Shown: positions 20,714 to 30,985 of the stretch, piece by piece
Position numbering within the stretch: position 1 is the first letter of the stretch
How the letters are laid out: each line of letters opens with the position of its first letter
Origin: Emiliania huxleyi CCMP1516
Taxonomy: Eukaryota > Haptophyta > Isochrysidales > Noelaerhabdaceae
NCBI RefSeq assembly: GCF_000372725.1
Contig: NW_005201298.1
Location: 192,198 to 256,197 of the forward strand
DNA length: 64,000 nt
Reading direction: 5' to 3'
Position numbers and translations under genes: made by a program
The notes under the pieces: generated by a model
The model's input: the letters and a program-made list of their open reading frames with translations, nothing else
The model's database searches: none
Told to the model about the DNA's origin: nothing

Positions 20714-22313
20714 ATGGCGTCTCACAACGGACTTCAGTGCTGGATGTGCCTTGGCGGGGCGACGCACGCCTGCCCGCGCTGCGACGTCGCATACGGGACC
20801 GCCGTCTGCCTGACGTGCTTTGAGAAGGCGGCCCGCCAGGCCGACACGAAGCGCAAGCTTGGCCGCCTACGGCACGACGCGCTCGACTGGACCGGCGCGC
20901 CGCGAGGAGAGCGGCCGCTGCGGCCGGTCGACATGGCGACGACGCCAGCTTCGCCGTGCCAGTGCTGCACGCGCGAGTGCCTGCAGCCGCAGCTGGTGCT
21001 GCTTCCGGCGCCCGCGCCGCCGCTCGCTGCAGGCCCCGGCGGCCAGCAGGCACCGCCGGTGCCGGTGCGGGTGCCCAAACCACACCGCAGATTCTGAGTC
21101 GCGCGCGGCTGTCTCTCTCTCACGCTCTTCGCCCTTCGCCCGCCAGGTGCCGGCTGTGGAGGCGGCGGCGGCGACGGCCGCGCCAGCGACGCCGGTCGAG
21201 CTCGCGCCGCTGCCTGCGGAGGCTGCCTCGCCGCCGGCAGGCGGTGCGGCGGCGCCCTCTGCGGGCAGTGCGTCATGGATCACGTTCCTCGGGACGGCAA
21301 GCGCGTGGGTTGGGGGGGCCCTGCTCGAGGCAGCGGCGGAGGGCTTCCGCCGAGCAAAGCGGCGGCGATGCGATGGGGAGCAGAGGGAGGGGAGGGGGGG
21401 GGAGGAGGAGGAGGAGGCGCCGCGTGTCGGCGCGAGCGAGCGGGCGCGCCTCGGCGGCCCCTCCGCCGACGAGGCGGGCGGCGGTGGCGCGCCGCCGGCC
21501 GCGCCGGCCGCGCAGGCCGCCGTGCGCACCATCACCGCTGCAGGCGCCGAGGCAGTTCGGCAGGCAGACAGGGAGGGGCTTACGCTGGCCACGGGCTGCG
21601 GCAACACCGGCTACAAAGGCGTCTGCTACCGCCCGAAGGAGCGAGGCAGCAAGAAGTACAGGCTGTCGGTGTTTGTTGGCGGCAAGATGCTCTCCCTCGG
21701 CTACTTCACCACCCCCGAGGAGGCGGCGCTCTTCTACGCCCGCAGGGAGGCGGGCAGGGACATGGTTGCGCCGGCGAGCCAGAGGATGTACTTGCGCCGA
21801 GCTGGCTCGCTCGAGGCGACCACCGGCGAGGCGACCACCGGAGCGGGCGCGGCACCCACCGGAGGGGCACCCGCCGGCACGGCGATGCCCATTGAGGACC
21901 TCGCCGGTGCGGTGGCCCGCGGGGCGGCCGGCGCGGCGGCCACCGGAGCCGCCCGCATGATGGCCCCGCCGCGGACCGCGTCGTCAGAGGGCGTTGTGCT
22001 GATCCCAGCCGTCCGCAAGGACAGCACGACGGGCTACAAGAACGTGATCTTCCACCGCGGCAGTAAGCAGTTCGAGGCGAAGGTGCGACCTGGCGGCAAG
22101 AGTGTCTTCCTCGGCTCCTTCGACACCGCCGAAGAGGCGGCCACCGCCTACGCTCGCTCAGAGTACGGCCGTGCCGACGCCGCCAAGCTGCTGCAGCCCC
22201 GCGCTGGCACGGGGACGGCCAGCGCGGCGCCTGCTGGTGCGGGTGCGGCGACCGGCGCGGGTGCCGCGCCCGCCGCTCGCCAGGCGATTGCTAACTTCGC
22301 CGCCGCGCTCTAG
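20714..22313 (+). CDS. Double AP2-domain protein with Cys-rich N-terminus
   Basis: Two exons, 20714-21058 and 21147-22313, give about 503 residues. The GT-AG intron (21059-21146) lies between repeated GTGCCGG exon edges. Residues 1-35 carry paired cysteines (CWMCLGGATHACPRCDVAYG, then CLTCFEKA), a likely zinc-binding knuckle. After an Ala/Pro-rich linker come two AP2/ERF-type domains: NTGYKGVCYRPKERGSKKYR..FTTPEEAALFYA (~280) and STTGYKNVIFHRGSKQFEAK..FDTAEEAATAYARSEYG (~425). Such proteins bind DNA, so a nuclear regulator is inferred. Direct repeat 20478-20524, upstream of the ATG, is shared with 18957-19003. Confidence 0.85.
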
Positions 22314-22564
22314 ACGAGCACCGGCCGGTGCTGGCGTGGAAGACGGCGGCCATCCGCGCGTATCTAGTGTGCGTGTCCTAAGTGTTGGTGTCTGCGCAAC
22401 CTCCTGGAGCCTAGCAGAAGGCGGCCGGCGGTGGGGCGAGGGAAGGGGGGGGGGGGGGGGTATGGTCCCGTCGGCGGGAGGCTGGGTCTGTCAGCAGGAT
22501 TCGATTACCATACGTACCATACCAAAGGAAAAGTGGCAATTTTTCCGTGCTGCCCCACAACAAA

Positions 22565-22925
22565 AAAAGCGCGCGCAGCGCGCTACATGGCGCCGCAGGC
22601 GCCTTGCGTGGCGCGCAGCGCCGCCGCAGGCGGCGGACAGCAGGTGCGCGAAATTAAACGCATTTTCGGTTCCGCACTTTTGCCACTAACATCAAAATCC
22701 GGTGCAATATGTCGGGCGGATGAATGATTGATTGTGATTGATTCGACTAATACATGCCCGCCATGCGCAGGCCAGCGCCGCGCTGTGACAAGCATAGAGA
22801 CGCCCCGACCTCTCTGAACTAAGCCAGATTACTGCGAACGAACGCGCAGCGGGGCAGCCAACGGCCGTAGACGGGTCACAAATTGCCCGGGACGGCTGAC
22901 GTAGAGCCACATGCACATTAAGCAG
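22565..22925 (+). repeat. Dispersed repeat R1, copy 1
   Basis: Begins with a GCGCGCAGCGCGC-type self-complementary block and GGCGGACAGCAGGTGCG, then AAATTAAACGC.ATTTTCGGT, GACCTCTCTGAACTAAGCCA, and ends around GGTCACAAATTGCCCGGGAC and ATGCACATTAAGC. The same order of blocks recurs at 27215-27625. No long frame: a non-autonomous mobile element or an RNA gene. Confidence 0.85.
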
Positions 22926-23787
22926 CAACAGCCGTAGAGGATTGTTAAACGGGTCGGCGCTCGCGGACGAGGCACAGCGCGCCATTGGTGCGGCGTCGCG
23001 CGACCGCGAGGGACCGCGGGGGGGGGCTAGTGGGATGGGGGCTCTAAGGGGAAGGGAGCGGGGGGCGCCCAGTAGGGCGCCGGCGCCCCAGCGTAGAGGG
23101 CCGTGTGTAGCAGGGCGTCGCCACAGCGCTGCAGCTGTACTGCGACTCACCTTCACCTACGCTCGGGAGCCGCGCCATCGTCATCGCCCTCGACTACTCC
23201 AACGCCTACTCGACGAGCCTGCTCGACTCGTCGGCACGGGCGACCCTGATGCTTCCCATTTTTTCGTTTCTTTTGAGAGCAGGACGCCGGGTTTGTCTTG
23301 TATGTGCGTGTCGGGCCAGGGTGTGTGCGCGGGGCGGCGAGGGGCAGGGGCGTGCAGGGCGGGGGCCCAACGTCGGGCGGCTTGCGGGGCCGACAAAATC
23401 GAGGGGGGGAAGAGGAGAGCGGATGGGCGGTCGGCGTTGGGGTAGCAGTGACAGGGCGTACGGGGTAGCCGTCACTCTCCTGCCTCAAAAGGGCGGGGCT
23501 GTCCCGGAAAGTGAGAAACGCCGGGCAGCGTGGCGCACAACTGAACCCTCCCACACGTGCTTGTGCTTCCTCCTTCGCTGTCACATCCCCTCCTCTCTTT
23601 CCCGCCTGGCTGGGCGGGGCGGCGGGCGGGCGCGCGGTGCGGTGCGGCGTGTGTGTGCGAGTGACTGCTACCAGGGACCACGGGCTTGTATTATTAACAA
23701 CGAAGGCGCTCTCAAAAAAAAAAGCCGCCCAAAAAGTCCGAACCCGGCGGTCCTCAGGACGGCACGCAGCAGGAAGGCGGGGGCAAT

Positions 23788-23802
23788 TCTTTTTTCCAGT
23801 GG
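23788..23802 (+). promoter_or_regulatory. AATTCTTTT element upstream of the aspartyl protease
   Basis: CAATTCTTTTTTCCAG lies ~25-40 bases before the ATG at 23827. Similar elements precede several genes here; with its terminal CAG it could be a leader acceptor or 5' UTR splice site rather than a promoter. Confidence 0.4.
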
Positions 23803-23826
23803 CAGTCTCCGGCGAGCGCTCTGACC

Positions 23827-25845
23827 ATGGTCCCCAAGGTAGCAGCGCGCGAGGAACCGCTTCTCCCCGCCTCGGAGGGCTACGTGGAGTACCCAGCGGC
23901 GCGGCGGCAGGCGCTGCCGCGCTGGATCACCGTCGCCGGCGCCGGCATGGGCGTCGCCACGCTCCTCCTCCTCATCTCGGCAGCGTCCCAGCACAGCGCT
24001 CCGACGTCTTCTTCGTCGGTCATGCCGTCGGCGGCCGCGGCCGGCGCGGCGTCGGGGGCGGTGCTCTCGGGCGTCCTGGACCTGCCGGCGCAGCAGCAGC
24101 CGCAGACGCACCTCCTCGCGGCGCAGTCGGCGCGGGAGGAGCCGGCGGCTGCGCGGAAGAAGGGCGTGCACGCGGTCCGGTTGAGCAAGGTTGAGCGGAC
24201 GGCGCGGCAGCACGCGCTGGAGCTGAACGACGAGACCTCGCAGGGGCTGTTTGCCCTCGGCGGAGCCACCACCAACCTCATCGCGGCGGATGGCGACGCG
24301 GGGACGGCGACAGTTGAGCTGAAGGACTTCCAAGATGCGCAGTACTACGGCGAGATTTCGATTGGCACTCCGCCCCAGACCTTCTCCGTCGTCTTCGACA
24401 CCGGGTCGGCAAACCTCTGGGTGCCCTCGTCGCGCTGCAAGGGCTTCAACCTCGCGTGCTTCCTCCACCGCCGCTACGCAAGCGACAAGTCGGACACCTT
24501 TGTGCGCGATGGCACGCCCTTCGCAATCAAGTACGGGTCCGGCTCGATGTCCGGCTTCATCTCGCACGACAAGATCAGCGTCGGGTCGCTCACTCTCAAG
24601 AACGCCTCCTTCGCCGAGGCCGTCACCGAGCCCGGCGCCGCGTTTGTTCTCTCAAAGTTCGACGGCATCCTCGGCCTCGCATACCCGTCGCTCTCGGTCC
24701 ACTGCCTCACGCCCGCCATACAGCACTGTGAGGAGACGCTGTTCACACCCGCAGCTGTGAGCAGGTCAACGGCCTTACGCCCGCCATACAGCACTGTGAG
24801 GAGACGCTGTTCACACCCGCAGCTGTGAGCAGGTCAACGGCCTCACGCCGGTGATGCAGGAGCTGATCAAGCAAGGCCAGCCCATACCTCCCCATATCTC
24901 CCCATATCTCCCCATATCTCCCCATATCTCCCCATATCTCCCCATATCTCCCCATATCTCCCCAGATCTCAAGCAAGGCCAGCCCGCGACGAGCTAACTA
25001 CTACTCAACAGCTAATCGTTACTAATGAACGAAGTCATCACCAGGCCAGCTCGCGGCGCCGCTCTTCTCCTTTTGGATGAGCAAGGACCCGAAGCAGACG
25101 CCGGGCGGCATGCTCTTCCTGGGCGGCGTCGACGACTCCTACTACACCGGCGACCTGCACTGCCTCCCCATACCTCCCCATGTCCCCCATATCTCCCCCA
25201 TATCTCCCCATATCTCCCGCACAGGCGACCTCCACTACCTCCCGATATCTCCCCATATCTCCCCATATCTCCCCATATCTCCCCGTATCTCCCGCACAGG
25301 CGACCTCCACTACCTCCCCATCACACGCAAGGGCTACTGGCAGTTCGACCTCGACGCAGTGTCGGTCGGCGGAAGCGACGTCCTCACAAAGGGCTCCGCC
25401 ATCGCCGACACGGGCACCTCGCTCGTCGTCGGCCACGATGGGTGTGAACAGCGTCTCTTCACACCTCTGGCTGTGAACAGGCACCTCGCTCATCGTCGGC
25501 CCCACCGAGCAGCTGAAGAAGGTGATTGGCAAGCTGGGCCTCGCGGACGCGCAGGCGGGGATGGGCGGGCAGTACTCGATTCCGTGCGACAAGAAGGGGG
25601 AGCTGCCCACGCTCTCGTTCACCTTGGGCGGCAAGACCTTTAGCCTCGAGTCGGCCGAGTACGTGCTGGAGATGGAGCTGCTCGGCAAGAAGATGTGCAC
25701 CCTCGGGCTGATGCCGATGGACGTACCAAAGCCGGCTGGCCCGCTCTGGATCCTCGGCGACGTCTTCCTCTCAAAGTACTTCTCGGTCTACGACTTTGGC
25801 AACGACCGCGTCGGCTTCGCCGAGGCGGTGGCGACGGCGCCGTAA
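23827..25845 (+). CDS. Cathepsin-D-like aspartyl protease (A1), membrane-anchored
   Basis: Five exons (23827-24696, 24833-24875, 25045-25149, 25300-25413, 25481-25845) join in frame to 498 residues. After a ~35-residue cytosolic tail comes a membrane segment ([16 protein letters not shown], ~40-58), then a pro-region. The pepsin fold has first catalytic motif [15 protein letters not shown], flap [18 protein letters not shown], second catalytic motif [12 protein letters not shown], and ends [20 protein letters not shown]. It should process proteins in the secretory/lysosomal route. One intron is GT-AG and three GC-AG; all carry duplicated exon edges, one is two identical-length 75-nt units, and two carry the GTGTGAA hairpin also found in the E4-E2 gene. 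Confidence 0.93.
24697..24832 (+). repeat. Intron of two ~68-bp tandem units with hairpin
   Basis: GT-AG intron, 136 nt, made of two nearly identical units each with TGTGAGGAGACGCTGTTCAC and an AGCAG|GTCAACGGC exon edge. Removal joins SLS to [11 protein letters not shown]. Confidence 0.85.
24876..25044 (+). repeat. Intron with (CCCCATATCT)n and duplicated exon edge
   Basis: GC-AG intron. The edge AAGCAAGGCCAGC occurs at the donor and again inside at ~24970, and CCAGGCCAGC ends it. The filler is CCCCATATCT units (24880-24965), then an AT-rich CTAATCGTTACTAATGAACG block. Probably two successive duplications. Confidence 0.8.
25150..25299 (+). repeat. Two exact-length 75-nt GC-AG intron units
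   Basis: Units 25150-25224 and 25225-25299 each start GCGACCT.CACT.CCTCCC, continue in CCCCATATCT filler and end CCCGCACAG. Each could splice alone; together they separate YYTG from [13 protein letters not shown]. Confidence 0.9.
25414..25480 (+). repeat. 67-nt GC-AG intron with hairpin and duplicated edge
   Basis: The edge GGCACCTCGCTC.TCGTCGG occurs at both ends. The core GGTGTGAACAGCG..CTTCACACC is the same hairpin as in the E4-E2 introns. The intron sits inside the second catalytic DTGTS motif, so its removal is needed for activity. Confidence 0.9.
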
Positions 25846-26565
25846 GGAGCTGGAGCCTGCCGCCTTCCCGCGCCGCCGGTTCCGCCGGCCGGCAGTGGCG
25901 GCAGTGCTCGGCGCGGCGGGCGGACGCTCCTCTTCTCGCGGTGGACGTGTTGTGCGTGTGTGTGCGCGCCGCTGTGGGGGCGTCTCGCCACCGGAGCAGG
26001 CGGCGGGCAGGGGGGGCTGTCTGCAGCGTGGTCTCCGTCTCGACCCAGGGGCGTGCCCGAGGCGGCGGCAGTGCTGCGTCGCCGTGCGTGTCGTTGCGTG
26101 ACTGCCCGTGCACCGTGATGCCGTGACGAGGCGGCATCACGCGGGAGTGTCGATGCGAGCGGAGGTTGCTAGAGGGAGGTTGCCCCGCAGTGGCAAACCT
26201 TGCAACCCCGCCTCTTCTTTGCGTGAGTGTGCCGCGCGCGTGCCATACCACTTACCAGCTGTGCCGTGCTTTCATTTATATGTTCTCAGCAACGCTAAGC
26301 CACGTTGACGTACTGTATCTTTCGGATACCGTGCGCGGGGCCCGGCCCCAGGCGGCGCGGCCCGAGGGGGCGCCCCGGCGCGGGCCCGCCCGCGGCCGGC
26401 GCCGCCCCGCGCCCCCGCGCCCCGGCCAGGCTCGTGCGTCGTGGTCAAAAAGTCAGAGAGTGGGGTGGCGCTAGTGATCGTGGCGTCGTGCCCGCGATGC
26501 GGTGAACTGAAGACTGAAGACCCTCCTCGGTGTTGATAGTTGGGTTCGATCAATGGGTGCCGCCT
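25846..26565. other. Intergenic, nothing recognised
   Basis: Includes a very GC-rich block at 26335-26435. No domain on either strand. Confidence 0.4.
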
Positions 26566-27051
26566 TTACAAGCTCTGCGCCCTGACGAATGTGCAGATGT
26601 GGTTGGACGGTTGGCCCGAGAACGCTCCCAGAGCCGTCGGCGTCGAGCGGCAGACGCAGACACGGTCCCGGCGCACAAGAGAGGCACAGGGCTCACCGCT
26701 CTGCGCTTGGAATGGGGGCGCGGTCACCCTTGTGTTCAAGCTCAGCCAGTCCTCCTGTCTTTGCCCAGCCGCGATGTTTTGGCAGGCCAGCGATAGGTCA
26801 TCCAGCCGGTCAAAAGCATTGCTGTCGTCCTCCTCACGTTTCTTGAGCCAGCGGCGCTGGGTCTCGCGCGGTGACAGGATGTTCTGCATCGATCCCGAGG
26901 ACATTGAGCTTGGAGTCGAGGCGTAGGAGAGGGAGGAGAGCTCCTCAAAGTCGAAGTCGGACCCGCTGGCCAGCTCGGATGAACCTTGCTTCGGGTCTCG
27001 CGCCAAATCCGGCACGGTGACGGCTGAGGCCAGAGCCGACCTCTTCATCAT
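26566..27051 (-). CDS. Hypothetical Ser-rich protein
   Basis: 161 codons. The N-terminal half is Ser/acidic-rich (SSELASGSDFDFEELSSLSY, then STPSSMSSGSMQNILSPRE). A helical charged stretch follows (RWLKKREEDDSNAFDRLDDL), then a less protein-like tail with several cysteines, so a splice site near residue 110 is possible. No family recognised. Confidence 0.4.
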   Translation of the reverse strand: MMKRSALASAVTVPDLARDPKQGSSELASGSDFDFEELSSLSYASTPSSMSSGSMQNILSPRETQRRWLKKREEDDSNAFDRLDDLSLACQNIAAGQRQEDWLSLNTRVTAPPFQAQSGEPCASLVRRDRVCVCRSTPTALGAFSGQPSNHICTFVRAQSL

Positions 27052-27214
27052 CCCACCCCTTCGTTCGAGTCTGGGAGTTGCTGGCGCCGCCTACGGCTCG
27101 TCCACAACCGCAATCAACCCCGCCCAATGGAAAATTCGCCGCGCGGTTTCACAAAACAACTAAACTAAAAAATGGCATTTTTTCGGTAAAATTACACTGT
27201 GAAAAAGACAGAAA

Positions 27215-27625
27215 AAGAGAGAGAAAACGCGCGCGCAGCGCGCGTAGGCGGCGCGCAGCGCCGCCGCAGGCGGCGGACAGCAGGTGCGCAAAATTAAACG
27301 CCATTTTCGGTTCCGCGGTTTTGCCACTAACATCAAATGTCGGGATGATTGATTGATTCGACTACATGCCCGCCTTTGCGCAGGCCAGCGCCGCGCTGTG
27401 ATACGCATAGAGACGACCCGACCTCTCTGAACTAAGCCAGATTACTGCGAACGAACGCGTAGCACGAACGCGTAGCGCGCGGCGGGGAAGTCAACGGGGC
27501 AGCCGGCCGGGCGGCCGGCCGCGCCCGAGGCGCGAGGGCGTAGACGGGTCACAAATTGCCCGGGACGGCTGGTCACTTGGTCTCTGACGTAGGCCACGCA
27601 CATGCACATTAAGCGGTGACATGAC
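27215..27625 (+). repeat. Dispersed repeat R1, copy 2
   Basis: Same blocks in the same order and orientation as 22565-22925, with a ~50-bp GC-rich insertion near 27470-27530. The two copies flank the aspartyl protease gene as direct repeats. Confidence 0.85.
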
Positions 27626-29698
27626 CTGATTGTTAAGAGCCGGTCCGCGAAATTAAATGCCATTCTCCAGGCAGGTATCCATTTTAGCACTATCTTCGAA
27701 ATCCCGGCCGGTACTGTTTTAAGAATGAGTGAAAGAGGTTGTTGGTATTGTCTCTGAAAGAAATGGGCTCGGCTGCGCCTGGGTTCGGAGCTTCAACGCC
27801 GGCCATTGCGCCGAATAAAACGGCGGCAAGTGCCGGACAGTGCACAGGGGCTTCGGCGAGAGCGTCGATGCCTTGAGTTGCCCGCTATGGCCGGGGGCTG
27901 CACCGCCGTGTGCATCAAGAAGAACTTGCACATGTGGAAACTGTGTATATGCCGAAATGTGACGGCGGCGAGGGCGACACGGACGGAGCAGGCGACAAAG
28001 GCGAATCCGACGGCGGAGGCGGCGACGGCGACACGGACGGAGGCGGCGAAAGCGAGACCGATGGCGGCGACGGCGACGGCAAGCGAGCTTGCTGCGGGGA
28101 GGGCGAGACGGAGGAAGGCAGCGGCGACGGCGACACGGACGGAGGCGGCGACGGCGACACGGACGGAGGCGGCGACGGCGACACGGACGGAGGCGGCGAA
28201 AGCGAGACCGATGGCTGCGACGGCGACGGCAAGCGAGCTTGCTGCGGGGAGGGCGAGACGGAGGAAGGCAGCGGCGACGGCGACACGGACGGAGGCGGCG
28301 ACGGCGACACGGACGGAGGCGGCGACGGCGACACGGACGGAGGCGGCGAAAGCGAGACCGATGGCGGCGACGGCGACGGCAAGCGAGCTTGCTGCGGGGA
28401 GGGCGAGACGGAGGAAGGCAGCGGCGACGGCGACACGGACGGAGGCGGCGAAGGCGACACGGACGGAGGCGGCGAAGTCGACACGACCGACGGCGGCGGG
28501 GAGAGCGATTCCAACGGCGGCGGCGGCGACGGCGACGAGGACAGAGGCGGCGAAAGCGAGACCGACGGCGGCGACGGCGACGGCGACATGGATTGAGGCG
28601 GCAAAGGTGAGATCGGCGGCGGGGATGGCGAGACGGAGGAAGGCAGCGGCGACGGCGACACGGACGGAGGCGGCGACGGCGACACGGACGGAGGCGGCGA
28701 AGGCGACACGGACGGATCCGAGGCGGCGACGGCGACACGGACGGCGGAGCGGCGACAGCGACACGGAAGAAGGCGACGGCGAGACCGACGGCACGGCGGG
28801 GAGGGTGAGGGCGGCAGCGGGGAGGAGTGCGGCGGCAACGGCAGCGGCGAGGGCGGCGGCGACGGCGGAGGAGAGAGCGGCGGAGAGGGCGGTGGAGAAG
28901 GCCGCGGGGAGGGTGGCGGAGAGGGCGGTGGAGGCGAGGGCGGCGGCGACGGCGGAGGAGAGCGCGGAGGCGACAGTGGCGGAGAGGGCGGCGAGGAGGG
29001 TGGCGAACTCGCATTAATTCACCTGCGGGAACCGGGACGGCGGGGAGGTGGCGGGACCGAATCGTACCGCGGGCCGCCGGGCAGCGGCCATACCCGCTCG
29101 GGGGAGGCAGGGCTCAGAATCGGTTTCAGGCCACAAGGCCGGTGAGTTGGGCGTGACCGTCATCTAGAACGCGCCCGCTCGCTCGCGAAGTCGGTCTGCG
29201 GAAGGTAACGACGATTCGGCTAGCTGGGCGTCTGCGGAGGCAACGGGCGGGCTGGCGATCCGCAACGAGGCCTGTTTGTGGCGGTCGGACAGGCACCCGT
29301 CGCATCTGTGGACAGGTGTGACGACGGCAGTGACGAGATTGCGGCGCAGCCGCGCACGGGGTCCCGCCGTCAGCGGCCACACAGGCAAGAGCGGCACATC
29401 ATGAGTCGGGGGGGTGTCGGGGCACGACGAGGGTTGCTTCGGCTGGCGCTCGGAGGCCACCAGGCGGCCCCATTTGCGTCCGGCAGGTGCCTGCCGCACG
29501 CCTGCCGCACGCTCTAACGTGCAGAGCACCGAATAGACGCCTTGCCCTAAAAAATGGAGCGTAAAAATGGAGCTCTTGTTGGAAACTAAGCAAAAGGCGC
29601 TGTTGGTTCCATTGCCATCCGAGAGGGCGTCCACATTTTTCTTCTGTGCACGTATGCACAATTGTATATGACACACGCGAACTCCGTAACCGCTGCGG
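27626..29698. other. Minisatellite region, no supported gene
   Basis: Dominated by GGCGACGGCGACACGGACGG-type repeats (27960-28990). From 29000 to 29690 no domain is seen on either strand. Confidence 0.5.
27960..28990. repeat. GGCGACGGCGACACGGACGG minisatellite with 150-bp units
   Basis: AAGCGAGCTTGCTGCGGGGA recurs at 28081, 28231 and 28381, a 150-bp higher-order unit built of 15-18 bp GGCGACGGCGACACGGACGG-like monomers. All monomers keep the frame. The plus strand reads an acidic GDGDTDGGG repeat (27910-28596), the minus strand a SPSPPPSVSP repeat (28838-27915). Either could be a real low-complexity cell-surface protein, but none has a signal peptide or domain. Confidence 0.85.
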
Positions 29699-30781
29699 AT
29701 GGTCGATGCGGACTGCAATCGCTCTGAGAGTGCGCTGGTTGGCGGAAGCGCAATGCTCGACGGGGGCGAGGCCCCCACGGCGGCGACAGAGGCGCCGGCG
29801 ACAGGAGCGATCGACTTGAATGAATTGCTCCGCTCAGGGCAAAAGCTCCCGCCCAGCGCACGTCCGCCAGAGCCAGCCGGCGCCGACGGCCTGGAGCAGC
29901 AGTCTTGGCTGCAGCAGCTGAAGATGTGGGCCGTGGCGCAGAGCCGTCTCGAGGAGACGCCAATGTACCAGATCAAGGAGCAGGCCTTTTCGGAGCAGCT
30001 GGAGCGGGAAGCTGAGGCGCGCCGGCGCCAGGTCCTCGCCCAGCGCAAGGAGTACCATCGTCCGATGGACTTTCTGCAGCTCGAGAGGCAGGCCAAGCTT
30101 GAGGCGGAGGAGCGAAAATGGGAGGCCGCGCCAGAGCCCGCTCGGCCGAAGCCGGGCGCGCCGGTCCGGCTCCCTCCCTGCAATAGCCAGTATCACGTCT
30201 CCAAGTTCCAGCTCGCCGCGCGAGAGAGCCACGCGCGCCGGCTGAATGCGGAGGCGAACAAGCGGCAGGAGGCGTGCCGCAGGCGCGAGGCGGCCCGCGA
30301 GTACGCGACTACGACGGCGGCCATGAGGAGGCAGCCGCCCCTGCGCAAGTCGGCGAGCCGGTTGCAGCCGCCAGCTGCTGGGAAGCGCATCGACTCGATC
30401 ATAAGCGGTCCCCCCGCATCGAGGAGAGGGCTCTACCCGGCAGTCAGGACATATGCGACGCTGTCTCCGCGCCGGAGGGAGGCGCCGAGCTCGCAACCGC
30501 CGTCCCGCGTCGCCCACGAGCAGCAAGTCAAGGCGCTGGCCGCGCGCGCCACGACGCTCAACCAGCGCGTCCGCGATCTTGAGGCGGAGCGGGGCGAGCA
30601 GCGGCGGGGCCTGGAGAACAGCGTCATCTCCGATTTCCTGGCCCACGAGACGGACAAGTGGGAGGGGGCGCTGTCGACCCAGCAGGAGGTTGTCGCAGGT
30701 TACGCCCAGGCCATTAGGGCCAAGCTCGAGCTCTGGGAGGCGCTAGGCCAAGTACCGTCCAAGGCGCAGCGAGGGAGATGA
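29699..30781 (+). CDS. Coiled-coil protein, unknown function
   Basis: The intronless 360-residue frame has a disordered N-terminus (1-60) and long charged helices: QIKEQAFSEQLEREAEARRR (~105), DFLQLERQAKLEAEERKWEA, and a C-terminal coiled coil with QQVKALAARATTLNQRVRDL and later NSVISDFLAHETDKWEGALS. Heptad-like charge patterns suggest a cytoskeletal or basal-body scaffold, but no family is recognised. The composition is protein-like throughout and the other frames are not, so the coding call is firmer than the function. Confidence 0.65.
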   Translation: MVDADCNRSESALVGGSAMLDGGEAPTAATEAPATGAIDLNELLRSGQKLPPSARPPEPAGADGLEQQSWLQQLKMWAVAQSRLEETPMYQIKEQAFSEQLEREAEARRRQVLAQRKEYHRPMDFLQLERQAKLEAEERKWEAAPEPARPKPGAPVRLPPCNSQYHVSKFQLAARESHARRLNAEANKRQEACRRREAAREYATTTAAMRRQPPLRKSASRLQPPAAGKRIDSIISGPPASRRGLYPAVRTYATLSPRRREAPSSQPPSRVAHEQQVKALAARATTLNQRVRDLEAERGEQRRGLENSVISDFLAHETDKWEGALSTQQEVVAGYAQAIRAKLELWEALGQVPSKAQRGR

Positions 30782-30894
30782 AAAGTTGTTTTTCAAAGTA
30801 GCTTTTTTCTCACACGCCTCGCCGATCTCTGCAAGCGATCCTACCCGTGAGACTGACAGAAGCAACGCCTACTTTAATGCCGTGGGGCTCCTGT

Positions 30895-30985
30895 CGTTAG
30901 AGACGTGGTGACGCGAGGGTCGCACCCCTTGCCCCACCACCTCGTGTGGAGAAGTTTACCTTACCTTACCTTACCTTACCTACTT
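30895..30985 (-). repeat. Dispersed repeat R3 copy with TTACC run
   Basis: CCTTGCCCCACCACCTCG..GTGGAGAAGTTTACC and a (TTACC)n run are the inverse of 45645-45735. They abut the 3' end of the trypsin-BspA gene. Confidence 0.8.

Larger units (their letters stand above)
22314..23826. other. Intergenic with one copy of a ~360-400 bp repeat
   Basis: 22455-22525 resembles 63090-63160 inverted. 22565-22925 is copy 1 of a dispersed repeat (copy 2 at 27215-27625). From 22930 to 23780 no gene is supported. Confidence 0.5.

Noticed and set aside
30955-30982. Telomere-like TTACC run
   Set aside because: Five or six units only, internal to the window and part of a dispersed repeat also present at 45650.
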